In this document: piece after piece, positions 16,956 through 25,631 of the stretch
How positions within the stretch are numbered: position 1 is the first letter of the stretch
Layout of the letters: each line of letters opens with the position of its first letter
NCBI RefSeq assembly: GCF_935825525.1
Contig: NZ_CAKXZT010000141.1
Span: forward strand, 31,773 to 64,118
Direction of reading: 5' to 3'
DNA length: 32,346 nucleotides
From: Mesorhizobium escarrei
Lineage (GTDB): Bacteria; Pseudomonadota; Alphaproteobacteria; Rhizobiales; Rhizobiaceae
Notes under the pieces: model-generated
The model's input: only the letters and a program-made list of their open reading frames with translations
What the model was told of the DNA's origin: nothing
Database searches by the model: none
Program-made: the position numbers and the translations under genes

Positions 16956-18083
16956 ATGAGGACGGAGTTTACAGGGCCGCTGCCGCCGAGGGGGCCGGTC
17001 ATGCACTGGACACCGGAGCAGCAGCTTGTTGGATATCGCTCGAGAGAGATGATTGAGCCAGTTCGCGTCGTTGGCAACGGTGGGCAGGTGCGCACCCTAC
17101 CATTAGCCAGTCATCAGATTTCGCCTCATTGGACCTGGGAAGGTCAGGTTATGGATGTGGAGCGCTACATGGCCGCTTGGCGCGTCGCCGGCGTCCTGGT
17201 ACTCAAGGACGGTCAAGTGCTGCTCGAGCGCTATGGCCTTGGCCGTACGAAAGACGACCGTTGGGACTCCCAATCTGCGACCAAGTCCGTGACCCCGCTC
17301 TTGGTGGGCGCAGCGATTCAAGACGGCCACGTCAAGAGCGTGAACGACCCGGTGACGAGCTATATCCCAGAGCTGAAAGGTAGCGCCTACGAAGGCGTCA
17401 GCGTCCGCCAGTTGATGACGATGACCTCAGGTGTGAAATTTGATGATGATTACGTCCACCCGGACGGAGACGGCACGAAGTCTTGGGCGGCGCCGTTTGT
17501 AAATGCGGTGGACCCCATTGTCAGCTATATGCGTGACCTTCCCAGGGCAGATCAGCCGGGAACAAAATTCTCTTACAAAAGTCCTGACGCTCACCTTGCA
17601 GGTATGTTGGTGATCAACGCAACTGGGAAATCGCTGTCGGAATATTTGACGAATAAGATTTGGCGGCCCTACGGCATGGAGAACCATGGGTATTGGATTG
17701 TGGATGCAGCAGGAAATGAACGGGGCGATAGCGGGCTGCTCGTAACATTGCGAGATTTCGCGCGCCTCGGGCAGTTCATGTTGGAGGGCGGTAGAGCAAA
17801 CGGCGTGCAGGTGCTGCCGCCCGACTGGGTGGCGGATGCGACCAGAGCACAGGTGCCCTTTGCAGGCTCACCCGGGGGGGCGACCGGTTACGGCTATTAC
17901 TGGTGGATTTACAAGGACGGGTACGCGGCCTTGGGCTACGGTGGTCAGGCGATCTTCGTTTATCCGAAAGACAAAGTGGTGATCGGGGTCAACTCGGCTT
18001 GGCCCGAGTCGAGAAACCACGAGTCTGCGCTGGCTCAACTCGCTTTTTTCGAGGCGCTACACGCGGCGGCCGTGGAGGCGTGA
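16956..18083 (+). CDS. Serine hydrolase of the beta-lactamase fold (NylB/EstB-like)
   Basis: A serine amidase or esterase of the class C beta-lactamase/penicillin-binding fold. In the 375-residue form the nucleophile motif is Ser107-Ala-Thr-Lys110 (QSATKSV), followed by Tyr207 (SYKSPDAHL) as the second base, the NLM-like block VRQLMTMTSG (150-159) and a late GYGGQ in place of KTG. The SxTK plus Y-x-S pattern resembles 6-aminohexanoate-dimer hydrolase (NylB), which opens linear amide bonds. ATG 16956 is preceded by AAGGAAG; the frame also runs from 16872. No signal peptide is seen, so it probably acts in the cytosol on what the importer delivers. It lies 94 bases after the permease gene. Amidase versus esterase cannot be settled from sequence. 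Confidence 0.85.
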   Translation: MRTEFTGPLPPRGPVMHWTPEQQLVGYRSREMIEPVRVVGNGGQVRTLPLASHQISPHWTWEGQVMDVERYMAAWRVAGVLVLKDGQVLLERYGLGRTKDDRWDSQSATKSVTPLLVGAAIQDGHVKSVNDPVTSYIPELKGSAYEGVSVRQLMTMTSGVKFDDDYVHPDGDGTKSWAAPFVNAVDPIVSYMRDLPRADQPGTKFSYKSPDAHLAGMLVINATGKSLSEYLTNKIWRPYGMENHGYWIVDAAGNERGDSGLLVTLRDFARLGQFMLEGGRANGVQVLPPDWVADATRAQVPFAGSPGGATGYGYYWWIYKDGYAALGYGGQAIFVYPKDKVVIGVNSAWPESRNHESALAQLAFFEALHAAAVEA

Positions 18084-18238
18084 GCGCGTTTCTCGGCAAG
18101 GTCATTGCGCTCGCGATTTACGAAGAGCCGGTGTGTCTCTCAGTTCATTTCGATGCTCCAGCAACAAGCAATGCTCATTGCCACACTTGGTAATGCCACA
18201 CCATTGTCGAATGTCCCTTTGCGGCCGTTGAGAGCGCT

Positions 18239-19105
18239 ATGTCTGTACCCCGCTGGAAGTCTCTGCTCTTCGTACCTGCTCACGTTTCACGCTTTGTGGA
18301 GACGGCGCATGAGCGGGGTGCGGATGGCATCATTCTCGACTTGGAAGATTCCGTTCCCCAGCATCAGAAGGGCGAGGCCCGGCGGCAGCTTCCTCAATCC
18401 GTGGCAAAAGTCGCGCGCAAAGACGCATCTGTTTTGGTCCGCGTCAATCGTGGTTTGCGCGCCTTGGCGGTCGACCTCGATGCAGCGGTGATGGCGGGTG
18501 TTGACGCGCTGGTTCTACCGAAGACGGATTCGGCAGAGTGGGTTTTAGAGATCGCGAATGCCGTTTCGGAACTTGAACGGGAAAGAAATCTGCCGCTGGG
18601 ACATATCCGGTTCCTTGCCCAAATCGAGACTCCAGGCGCCTTGCAAAGGCTCACGGCCATTGCATCGGCCCATCCAAGAATGGTTGCAATGGCGCTCGGC
18701 CCTGAAGACTTCAGCGTTGCTGTTGGCGGCTCTCCGGAATTCGACCTTCTGTTGATGCCGAACCTTTCTGTTCTTTTTGCCGCCCGCGCGGCCGGGTTGC
18801 TGCCGCTGGGCTTCATAGGAAGCATCGGTGAGTTTTCCGACACCTATAAAATTCGTGAAACAGCGGCGCATGCGCGGCGGCTTGGCTTTGCTGGCGCTTT
18901 GGCGGTTCATCCGACGCAAGTGGCCGTATTCAATGAGGCGTTCTCCCCAAGCGCCGAGGAACTCAAATGGGCCCGCGATGTCATCGCGGCGGAAAACGAT
19001 GCCGCCACGCGTGGACTGTCTGCATTCTCGTTGAACGGCAAGATGATTGATCCGCCAGTAGTTCGCCGCGCCCACGAGATCCTGGCTCTGGCCAGCAATT
19101 ACTGA
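18239..19105 (+). CDS. CitE-type acyl-CoA lyase (citramalyl-/malyl-CoA lyase family)
   Basis: A Mg-dependent HpcH/HpaI-fold lyase. The 288 residues show the family motifs: RWKSLLFVPA near the start, LDLEDSVP (33-40), Arg68 in VRVN, metal ligands Glu130 (QIETPGAL) and Asp157 (LGPEDFS), then AVHPTQV and GKMIDPPVV near the end. Stand-alone proteins of this size cleave citramalyl-CoA, malyl-CoA or beta-methylmalyl-CoA. With methylaspartate ammonia-lyase, a CoA-transferase and class I fumarase nearby, (S)-citramalyl-CoA to acetyl-CoA plus pyruvate is the best guess (inference). It lies 155 bases after the serine-hydrolase gene and ends the plus-strand unit, facing the kinase gene tail to tail. Its 3' end recurs at 21909, and a diverged version at 25632. 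Confidence 0.88.
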   Translation: MSVPRWKSLLFVPAHVSRFVETAHERGADGIILDLEDSVPQHQKGEARRQLPQSVAKVARKDASVLVRVNRGLRALAVDLDAAVMAGVDALVLPKTDSAEWVLEIANAVSELERERNLPLGHIRFLAQIETPGALQRLTAIASAHPRMVAMALGPEDFSVAVGGSPEFDLLLMPNLSVLFAARAAGLLPLGFIGSIGEFSDTYKIRETAAHARRLGFAGALAVHPTQVAVFNEAFSPSAEELKWARDVIAAENDAATRGLSAFSLNGKMIDPPVVRRAHEILALASNY

Positions 19106-19112
19106 CCTGTCT
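18838..19112 (+). repeat. Direct repeat, copy A: citE 3' end
   Basis: These 275 bases (the end of the intact gene and 7 bases beyond) recur in the same direction at 21909-22181, at roughly 88-90 percent identity by eye. The two copies bracket the minus-strand kinase/phospho-lyase cassette. Confidence 0.85.
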
Positions 19113-19132
19113 CAATTTAGCGTGCGGACAGG
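19106..19132. terminator. Possible weak stem-loop between convergent genes
   Basis: CCTGTC (19106-19111) and GACAGG (19127-19132) can pair around a 15-base loop in the gap between the tail-to-tail citE and kinase genes. The stem is short and no run of T follows, so terminator function is doubtful. Confidence 0.22.
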
Positions 19133-19189
19133 CCTGGTTTCTGCAGGCGTTCCCTGCCATGGAACCGCACCCGCTTCCGGTCGCTGTGC

Positions 19190-20269
19190 TCACGTACCAG
19201 GATCACCGGCGCGGTAGCGGAATCGCGCGATGACGTCATCGAGTGGTACGGCCATGGCCCGATCTAGGTTCGTCCAGTAATACTCGGCACTAGCGAGTAG
19301 CTCCTCGCGCTGGTCAGGTGCGCGCTCCGCCTTCCAGTGCCTGATTAACGCGAGCATGGTGAGCCGCGCGAGAGCCGCAACTGGCAACAGGGGAAGTTCT
19401 GACTCGTTTATCGGCCGGCTCTGCTCGTACCCGGCGACAAAGGCAAAGGCATCTTGCCAAGGGTGATCCTGAGTGCGGCCGATCAGATGCGCGACCGAGT
19501 TCGCAGGGTCAAAGATCACGGCGCTATGAACAGTGTCACCAAAGTCAAGGATGGCCTTCGCGAGGACATCGCTGTGCGGATCCACCACAACATTGTTGGG
19601 CGCGTAGTCACCGTGGATCACTTGCATCTCAAGACTGGGCAGCCGCGGCAGCACAATTTCGTCGAAGAGCCTAAGGGCCCGTTGAGCGAGCAAACGGCGC
19701 TGGGGATCCGGCGTGTATTCAACAAGTGCGGCCCAATGGTGAAAGTGGCGAATGTCGTAAACTAAGCTGCGCTCGGCGGCTGGATGTCCAAATAATCGCA
19801 GCGCACTGTTTATTCGCCCGAGCATGTCCCCCAGCTTGGTCAAGTGCTCAATGTTGGCATCCATTTGCTCCCATAACAGGCCTTCGACAAAGCAGAAGAC
19901 GCTGATTACTCGACAGGTGCCATCGTCCAAGTCGATTGGAACGCTATCCCTCCGATCAAGGGTAGACTTGATCCGCTGGATCGGTAAGGCGTGAGCGGCA
20001 TCATCAAGATAACGCATCACCGCAAGCTGCAACGCCGTAACTAGTTCGGGCTCGTCAGACGGTGACACCTTTACGAGGTATTCATCCGCACCTGCTTTAA
20101 GCCTGAACGTATGGCCCTTTTCACTGGCCAATCGTTTAAAATGCCCACTGAGCCCATAGTGCCTCTCAAGCATATTTTTCAACAGCAAGGGGTCGATAGG
20201 TTGGCTTGATGAGAGCAGGCTGCTCTTCTCCAAGAGCCGTTGCAACACCGCGTCGGGTGATTTGTTCAT
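19190..20269 (-). CDS. Small-molecule kinase of the aminoglycoside phosphotransferase fold (hydroxylysine-kinase-like)
   Basis: Transfers phosphate from ATP or GTP to a small hydroxy compound. The 359-residue protein has an ATP-site lysine (EYLVKVSP, Lys67), the catalytic loop VIHGDYAPNN with Asp221 and Asn226, and the metal-binding ILDFGD with Asp242. The gene starts 14 bases after the end of the phospho-lyase gene, so both form one minus-strand unit. In animals and bacteria kinases of this fold pair with, or are fused to, class III PLP enzymes of the AGXT2L type (hydroxylysine kinase with phosphohydroxylysine phospho-lyase). By that analogy it should phosphorylate an amino alcohol such as 5-hydroxylysine rather than an antibiotic. 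Homoserine kinase and choline kinase are the alternatives. ATG 20269 is a clear start. Confidence 0.85.
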   Translation of the reverse strand: MNKSPDAVLQRLLEKSSLLSSSQPIDPLLLKNMLERHYGLSGHFKRLASEKGHTFRLKAGADEYLVKVSPSDEPELVTALQLAVMRYLDDAAHALPIQRIKSTLDRRDSVPIDLDDGTCRVISVFCFVEGLLWEQMDANIEHLTKLGDMLGRINSALRLFGHPAAERSLVYDIRHFHHWAALVEYTPDPQRRLLAQRALRLFDEIVLPRLPSLEMQVIHGDYAPNNVVVDPHSDVLAKAILDFGDTVHSAVIFDPANSVAHLIGRTQDHPWQDAFAFVAGYEQSRPINESELPLLPVAALARLTMLALIRHWKAERAPDQREELLASAEYYWTNLDRAMAVPLDDVIARFRYRAGDPGT

Positions 20270-20283
20270 GTTGTTACAGCCTT

Positions 20284-21612
20284 CTAAAGCCGCTGTTTCG
20301 CTACGATGGCAAAGGTCTCAAGGAATCGGGACACATCGGTAGCGGTGAAAGCGACTGGAGGTCGAACTTTCAACACGTTACCCGCCGGGCCGGTCCGGCT
20401 GATCAGAACTCGACGATCGCGAAGGCCCTTGATGATGCGTTCGCAAAGAATGGGATCGGGCTCGAGCGTCCCTCTGTCCTTGACGATCTCGACACCAAGG
20501 TACAGGCCGCTGCCTCGGATTTCAGCAACGTAAGGAGAATTCCGTGTCAGCGTTTCAAGCCCTGCCAGCAGGGTTGCGCCGTTAACGACAACACGTTCAC
20601 GCACATTCTCTTGCTCGAATACATCGAGCACTGCGGACGCCGCGGCTACAGAAATCGATCGGCCACCCAATGTGTTGAAGTAACTGACCTTCTGTCCGAA
20701 TTCGTCACAGACCTCCGGGCGGAAGACCACCCCAGAGATGGGGAAGCCGTTCCCCATCGCCTTGCCCATCGTAACGACATCAGGGGTCACTGCATGCCGA
20801 CTGAAACCCCACATCGTACCTCCGAGCTGAGCGAACCCCGACTGAACCTCGTCGGCAATGTAGAGACCACCGGCGGCGTGAATCTCGTCGATCATTGCCT
20901 GCATGAAGCCCACTGGGTGAGTAAAAATGCCATCGGAGGTGAATGCGGAATCGGCAATCAAGGCTGCTAGCTTGTATCCGTGCCGTTCGAGATCAATAAT
21001 TGCGGAACGCACTTGATCCCGCATATACTCCTCAACAGATTGTTCAGGTACGCATAGCCTTGGGTCAGGAGCGGCAATGAGGCGGACGTTCGGTCCGAGC
21101 GGTGATCCTGCGCCCAGCATTGGGGAAAAACTCGCAACCTCACGAGTACGACCGTGAAACGCCCAACGAGTAGCTATGATACCCTCTCCGCCCGTATAAA
21201 ACCTCGCGACGCGAACTGCGAGATCATTTGCTTCGGATCCAGTGCAGGGCAAGCTTAACTTCGACAGCTCAGCTGGGAATGTCGCAAGTAGCCGCTCAGC
21301 ATAGGCAACCAGGGGCTCCTGGGGGTAGCGTGTATCAGTGTTGACTGCAGCAATCTGGCGGGAAACTGCGTCCACAACATGCCTGTGCGCGTGGCCAACG
21401 CCCGGAACATTGTTATAGGCGTCGAGATAGTCATTGCCGTCGCTGTCAATTAGGTGGGCGCCAAAACTCGAGACAAACTCCACCGGAATCGTCTCAGAAA
21501 ACTGATAGCCAGGACCGAGCACCGTGTCCCGGCGTCGGATGATGTCTTGGAGCCGTTCAGGCAGATTGCTGGTACCACTCGCGTCGATCGACTTTGGGTG
21601 GCGCGCGCTCAT
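20284..21612 (-). CDS. Class III aminotransferase-fold PLP enzyme, probable phospho-lyase (AGXT2L-like)
   Basis: A PLP enzyme with Schiff-base Lys284 (TMGKAMGNGFP), Asp254 (IADEVQSGF) for the PLP nitrogen, and the phosphate-binding TGSEAND (124-130). Three stretches tie it to ethanolamine-phosphate and 5-phosphohydroxylysine phospho-lyases rather than to GABA or ornithine aminotransferases: YNNVPGVGHAHRHVV (66-80), the YFNTLGG block (311-317), and the end segment VLISRTGPAGNVLKVRPP (402-419). Those enzymes remove phosphate and ammonia from O-phospho amino alcohols, leaving an aldehyde. I place the start at ATG 21612 (442 residues), where family homology begins; the frame is open from 21690. 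The kinase gene follows directly. An aldehyde dehydrogenase is encoded nearby. The phospho-lyase reading is well supported by sequence and context; the substrate is not. Confidence 0.85.
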   Translation of the reverse strand: MSARHPKSIDASGTSNLPERLQDIIRRRDTVLGPGYQFSETIPVEFVSSFGAHLIDSDGNDYLDAYNNVPGVGHAHRHVVDAVSRQIAAVNTDTRYPQEPLVAYAERLLATFPAELSKLSLPCTGSEANDLAVRVARFYTGGEGIIATRWAFHGRTREVASFSPMLGAGSPLGPNVRLIAAPDPRLCVPEQSVEEYMRDQVRSAIIDLERHGYKLAALIADSAFTSDGIFTHPVGFMQAMIDEIHAAGGLYIADEVQSGFAQLGGTMWGFSRHAVTPDVVTMGKAMGNGFPISGVVFRPEVCDEFGQKVSYFNTLGGRSISVAAASAVLDVFEQENVRERVVVNGATLLAGLETLTRNSPYVAEIRGSGLYLGVEIVKDRGTLEPDPILCERIIKGLRDRRVLISRTGPAGNVLKVRPPVAFTATDVSRFLETFAIVAKQRL

Positions 21613-21908
21613 CTCAGCATGCCAGCGAACGATTGAAGAAAAACACCAGAGCCTTCGTCGGATCAGCGTCTGTCTGGCGAAGAAGAGCAACGATTAGCAC
21701 AAGGACGGTAGGTTCAGCCTGGATGCGAGGTATTGCATTCGTAGCGTTTACTGCTGCGAAAAAGCATGCGTACATTTCGGAGTGTCCTAGCGGCTGCAAT
21801 CAAGGGCAGTAAACAGCCGGCGGTCGCCGGCGTCCAATTCAGTTTGGAGATTGGTGTGTTCTGGCGACCAGATGACGGCATGCAAGGCGGTGGCCGGATG
21901 GTCGCAAT

Positions 21909-22181
21909 GACACCTAATAAAGTTCGTGAAACAGCGGCGCATGCGCGGCGGCTTGGCTTTGCTGGCGCTTTGCGATTCATCGAACGGAGGGTGGCCATGT
22001 TCAATGAGGGCTTCTCGCCAAGCGCCCAGGCACTCAAATGGGCCCGCGATATCATCGCGTCGGAAATGATGGCGCCACGCGAGGACTGTCTTCATTCCCG
22101 TTAAACGGCAAGATGATTGATCCGCCAGTAGTTAGCCTCGCTCACGAGATCCCGGCTCTACCAGCAATTAGTGACCTGTCT
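21909..22181 (+). pseudogene. citE 3'-end fragment (direct repeat, copy B)
   Basis: Same-direction copy of 18838-19112. It begins with a variant of GTGAAACAGCGGCGCATGCG, has small indels (for example near 21972 and 22068), and ends in the same bases after the stop (GTGACCTGTCT). About 20 bases before it, GGATGGTCGCAATG resembles an earlier part of citE, which suggests an internal deletion. The reading frame is broken. It stands directly upstream of the broken lysR copy, just as the third citE fragment stands upstream of the intact lysR. Confidence 0.85.
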
Positions 22182-22301
22182 TATTCGCGGCCGGAGACGC
22201 TGGTTACAAGCGACAGCTCTAATTTTGCTGCTTGCCAGCCATCTCGTTTCGAGATAGACAAGAAAGGCACTGGGGATCGTTCCCGATTGGATTTGTTCAT
22301 C

Positions 22302-23242
22302 GTGGACATCAGGCGGTTAAGATACTTTGTCGGCATCGTCGAAGCCGGCAGTTTCACAAAGGCCGCTGCGACCCTCAACGTTGCTCAAAGTGCTCTAAGC
22401 CTGCATGTGCGTCAGCTGGAGGAAGGATTCGGCACCCAGTTGCTGGTTCGCGATAGGACCGGTGTTAGCGTCACGGCGTCCGGAGACAAGCTGCTTGAAC
22501 CCGCGCGGATCATCCTGAAGGAAATTCAGCTCACTGAGGCGGAACTGACCAACACGGTGGCGGCTCCTTCCGGAGAGGTGACCATCGGCATTCCGTCCGG
22601 AGCCGCTCGCGTGCTTAGCGGTCCCCTGCTTGAATCGGTAAGAAGCGAATTGCCGAGGATCTCGCTTAAGATGATCGAGGCATGACAGGACCGCTGGAGG
22701 AGTGGATGGCTGCTGGCCGCTTCAATCTAGCTGTCCTCTACCGCACTGCCGAGAGCGTGGGGCAAATGACGGTGCTGGCACGCGAAGAGTTTTGTCTGGT
22801 GGTGCCGCCGGGCGGACCGCCTTTCGAAGATTCGATACCGCTGGCTGACCTGCACGCATTTCCGCTGTCGGTTCCCATGCGCAACAACAATGTCAGGCGT
22901 TCGGTGGCTGATGTCGTTGCCCAACACGGTTGTGTTTTGAACGTCAGATTCGAAGTTGATTCCCTTTCTACGATCATCAATATGGTCATGGAGGGAAAGG
23001 CGTATTCCATCCTTACCCCGTCGGCCATCCAGAAAGAGGCGTCTCAAGGCCGAGTCCGGACGGTCAAGATCATTGATCCGGTAATCACCCGTTCCGTTGT
23101 GGTTGCCGTCAACTCGCAAGATGAGCGCTCTCCTGCCGTCTCCGCGGTCCGCAAGCTGATCCCCAGGGTCGTAAGAAGCTTGATTGAGGGCAAGCACTGG
23201 TCAGCCACCGTTCCGGACGGGCTTACGCACATCCTTGAATGA
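22302..23242 (+). pseudogene. LysR-family regulator, broken copy
   Basis: Homologue of the intact regulator at 26329, at roughly 84 percent DNA identity in the part compared by eye. The GTG at 22302 corresponds to the ATG there. The helix-turn-helix part (SFTKAAATLNVAQSALSLHV) is intact, but one base is missing near 22680: codons that read VEGMTG in the intact copy read IEA-stop here. The effector domain continues in the other frame to 23242 with few other lesions. The gene is probably dead, although a 127-residue DNA-binding piece could be made and might interfere with the intact regulator. Confidence 0.9.
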
Positions 23243-23335
23243 AGTTCCAGCGCCAGCACTCTTCCGCGGCTGGCCTGAGCCGTATCAAATCTGGAATCGA
23301 GATGATTTTTGGGCGATATTCCATATTTGATCGGA

Positions 23336-23348
23336 CGCGACCATCGCG
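23336..23348. promoter_or_regulatory. Palindrome CGCGA-N3-TCGCG upstream of the broken aldehyde dehydrogenase
   Basis: A perfect 5-3-5 palindrome, preceded by ATATTCCATATTTGA, about 79 bases before the start codon. The same arrangement occurs upstream of the intact copy with different spacer bases (CCA here, CAC there). That makes it a candidate operator, perhaps for the LysR protein. Confidence 0.45.
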
Positions 23349-23426
23349 ATGAACTGCAGGAGCGGGACACGGTTCGGGCATCGGCCGGCCTCGCACTGGC
23401 AAGAATTGACTCAAACGGAGCATGCG

Positions 23427-24835
23427 ATGTCCAACGCCACGAGCTATCAGCTTTTCATCAACGGCAGGTGGCGAGCCGGTAGTGGAACACTGACGCTGGC
23501 CAACCCGGCGACGGAGAGGTATTTGGCTCGGTCGCAGCGGCTTCGGCTTCGGATCTAGAAGAAGCCCTGGCTTCTGCAGAGGGAAGCCGCCGGGCCTGGT
23601 CCGCGCGATCCCCGAGGGATCGCGGCGAAATCCTAGTCGCGGCCGCAAGAATCCTCGCCACCAAGGTGGGAACGCAGCCAAGGATTTGTCGAGAGAACAG
23701 GGCAAGCCGATTGCCGAAGCAACAGGCGAGTACGCGCGCGCAGTCGAAACGTTGGAGTGGTACGGCACCCACGCCGAAGAATTGTCGGCCCCGATTCCAC
23801 ATGGCCAGAACCGAATGATTGTCCCTGAGCCGCTCGGTGTGGTCGCTGCCTTCACACCGTGGAACTATCCCGCAGTGCTTATCGCTCGGAAGCTTGGCCC
23901 CGCATTGGCGGCAGGCTGTCCTGTAATCCTCAAAGGGGCCGAAGAGACACCGAGTGCGGCCATCCACATTGTCGAAGCCCTGCGCCAGGCGGGTATCCCG
24001 GACGGCGTGGTCAATCTTGTCTTCGGGGTGCCGGCGCAGATTTCTGAACATCTGCTCAGTTCACCAATTGTGAAAATTGTGACCTTTACGGGCTCCACCG
24101 CTGTTGGAAAACACCTAGCCAAGCTTGCCGCAAATAACTTGCAGCGGCGTGTCCTTGAACTCGGTGGGCACGCCCCGGTCGTTGTATGCGAGGATGCGGA
24201 TCTCGCAACGGCCGTTCCGGCGATTTCGGAATACAAATTCGAGTGCGCGAGCCAGAGCTGCAACGCACCCAGCAGAATCCTCGTCGCCCGGCCACTCTAT
24301 GAGGAATTTCTATCCCGGATGACCGAAGTGGCCCGCAAGATCAAGATCGGACCACCCGACGACCCTACGACGGAGATGGGGCCGATGGCAAACGCGCTCC
24401 AGATCGAGGCCATGCAGCGTCTGGTGGAGGACGCGGTGAATCGCGGCGCCCGCGTCGAAACTGGTGGCAAACGCCTGGACCAGCCGGGCTTTTATTGGGC
24501 GCCAACCATCCTGACAGGGGTGTCAAAGGATGCAAGAGTGCTTCATGACGAGCCGTTCGGGCCGATCCTCACCGTGGCGCCGTTCGACACAATCGAGGAG
24601 GTATCGCTGAATATGGTCTAGCCGCCTACTTCTTCACTGGCGCCGCCGATGCGAAACGGGCGCTGATCGGCGGTGTTTCGGCTGGTGCTGTCAGTATAAT
24701 TACCTGAAAGGGGTTTCCGCAGATGCGCCGTGTGGAGGCGTCAAACAGAGCGGTTATGGCTATGAAGGTGGCGAGCAGGGCATTCGGAGCTTTCAAAGCC
24801 TCAAACTGGTGGACGGGCTCGGGTCATTCGGGTAA
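23427..24835 (+). pseudogene. Aldehyde dehydrogenase, broken copy
   Basis: Homologue of the intact gene at 27455. It opens with SNATSYQLFINGRWRAG behind GGAG, but a one-base lesion near 23518 ends that frame at 23558. A middle frame from 23686 to 24621 retains FTPWNYP, ELGGH and the catalytic cysteine in SQSCNAP. A deletion near 24602, at the place of IEEANATEYG in the intact copy, creates a stop, and another lesion follows near 24702. The end (GGEQGIRSFQ) is recognisable down to 24835. At least four lesions make it non-functional. Confidence 0.92.
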
Positions 24836-24841
24836 GAGCTG

Positions 24842-25536
24842 GTGAACAAAAGGACACGCACCATTGCCGGTGAAGACATCGCAAGGAGTGTCGCCCACGC
24901 CCTTCAGTACATCTCGTACTACCATCCTCCAGACTATATCCGGTACCTTTTCGCAGGCATACGCGCGCGAATAGAGCCCGTCGGCAAAGAACGCCATCGG
25001 GCAAATTCTGCTGAACTCTCGCATGGCCGCATTTGGGCGGCGGCCGATCTGCCAGGACACCTGTCGTAGTAGTTTTCGCCAAGGTCCGGGATGGGAGTTC
25101 TTATCAAGTCTGCCGCCAGTTTCGAAGACCTCCTAAATGAAGGCGTTCGTCGGGCAAATCTCGATCCCGACAATCCCCTTCGACTGTCGATTGTCTCAGA
25201 TCCGCTCGCCGGACGATTGAACACTCGCGACAACACGCCCGCAGTCGTCCACGTCGACCTAGAGCAGGGCAACCAGATTGAGATCACCATCGCACAAAAC
25301 AAGGCGCGTTTCACCACCCTTAAGCCCAGCGCGTCCGTTGCCGACTGGGTGGTCGATACAGTTTCGACGCTTGGCAGCGGATGGTGCCCGCCAGGGCTGA
25401 TCTCGGTCGGTGTCGGTGGTAGCGCCGAAAAGGCGATGCTGCTGGCCAAGGAGGCCATGAACGAACCAATCCACATGTCGGATCTTATCGCCAAGGGGCC
25501 ATGAAACGCGGAAGAGGCGCTCCGCATTGAACGCCA
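24842..25536 (+). pseudogene. Class I fumarase, truncated and broken copy
   Basis: Homologue of roughly the first 235 codons of the intact gene at 28894. Lesions include frame shifts near 24950 and 25060, damage after CQDT with consecutive TAG stops, and a deletion that removes the AAKGGGSE substrate-site motif (here AQNKARF replaces the intact AAKGGGSENKARF). The sequence breaks off near 25536, where a piece of the ammonia-lyase gene begins, so the C-terminal domain is gone. Confidence 0.92.
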
Positions 25537-25631
25537 CGACTTCTCGAAGTCGATGCGTCTCTTTACCTTGATTCCTCGCGAAGGTTTTCCAGCCCCTCAA
25601 GCAAGAGCGGCTGCCCCTTTCACTTGAGTAC
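25537..25631 (+). repeat. 95-bp fragment of the methylaspartate ammonia-lyase gene
   Basis: Matches 802-897 with one missing base and two substitutions, about 97 percent identity. It carries codons for LEVDASLYLDS and the following residues. It lies between the truncated fumarase copy and a citE fragment and has no start or stop of its own. It is far closer to its source than the other duplicated genes are to theirs, so it arose more recently or was kept similar by gene conversion. Confidence 0.92.

Noticed and set aside
19190..20269. Aminoglycoside resistance gene
   Set aside because: Only the general kinase fold is shared. The operon partner points to amino-alcohol metabolism.
20284..21612. 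GABA or ornithine aminotransferase
   Set aside because: The NNVPGVGHAH, FNTLGG and GPAGNVLKVRPP segments and the adjacent kinase gene fit AGXT2L-type phospho-lyases better.
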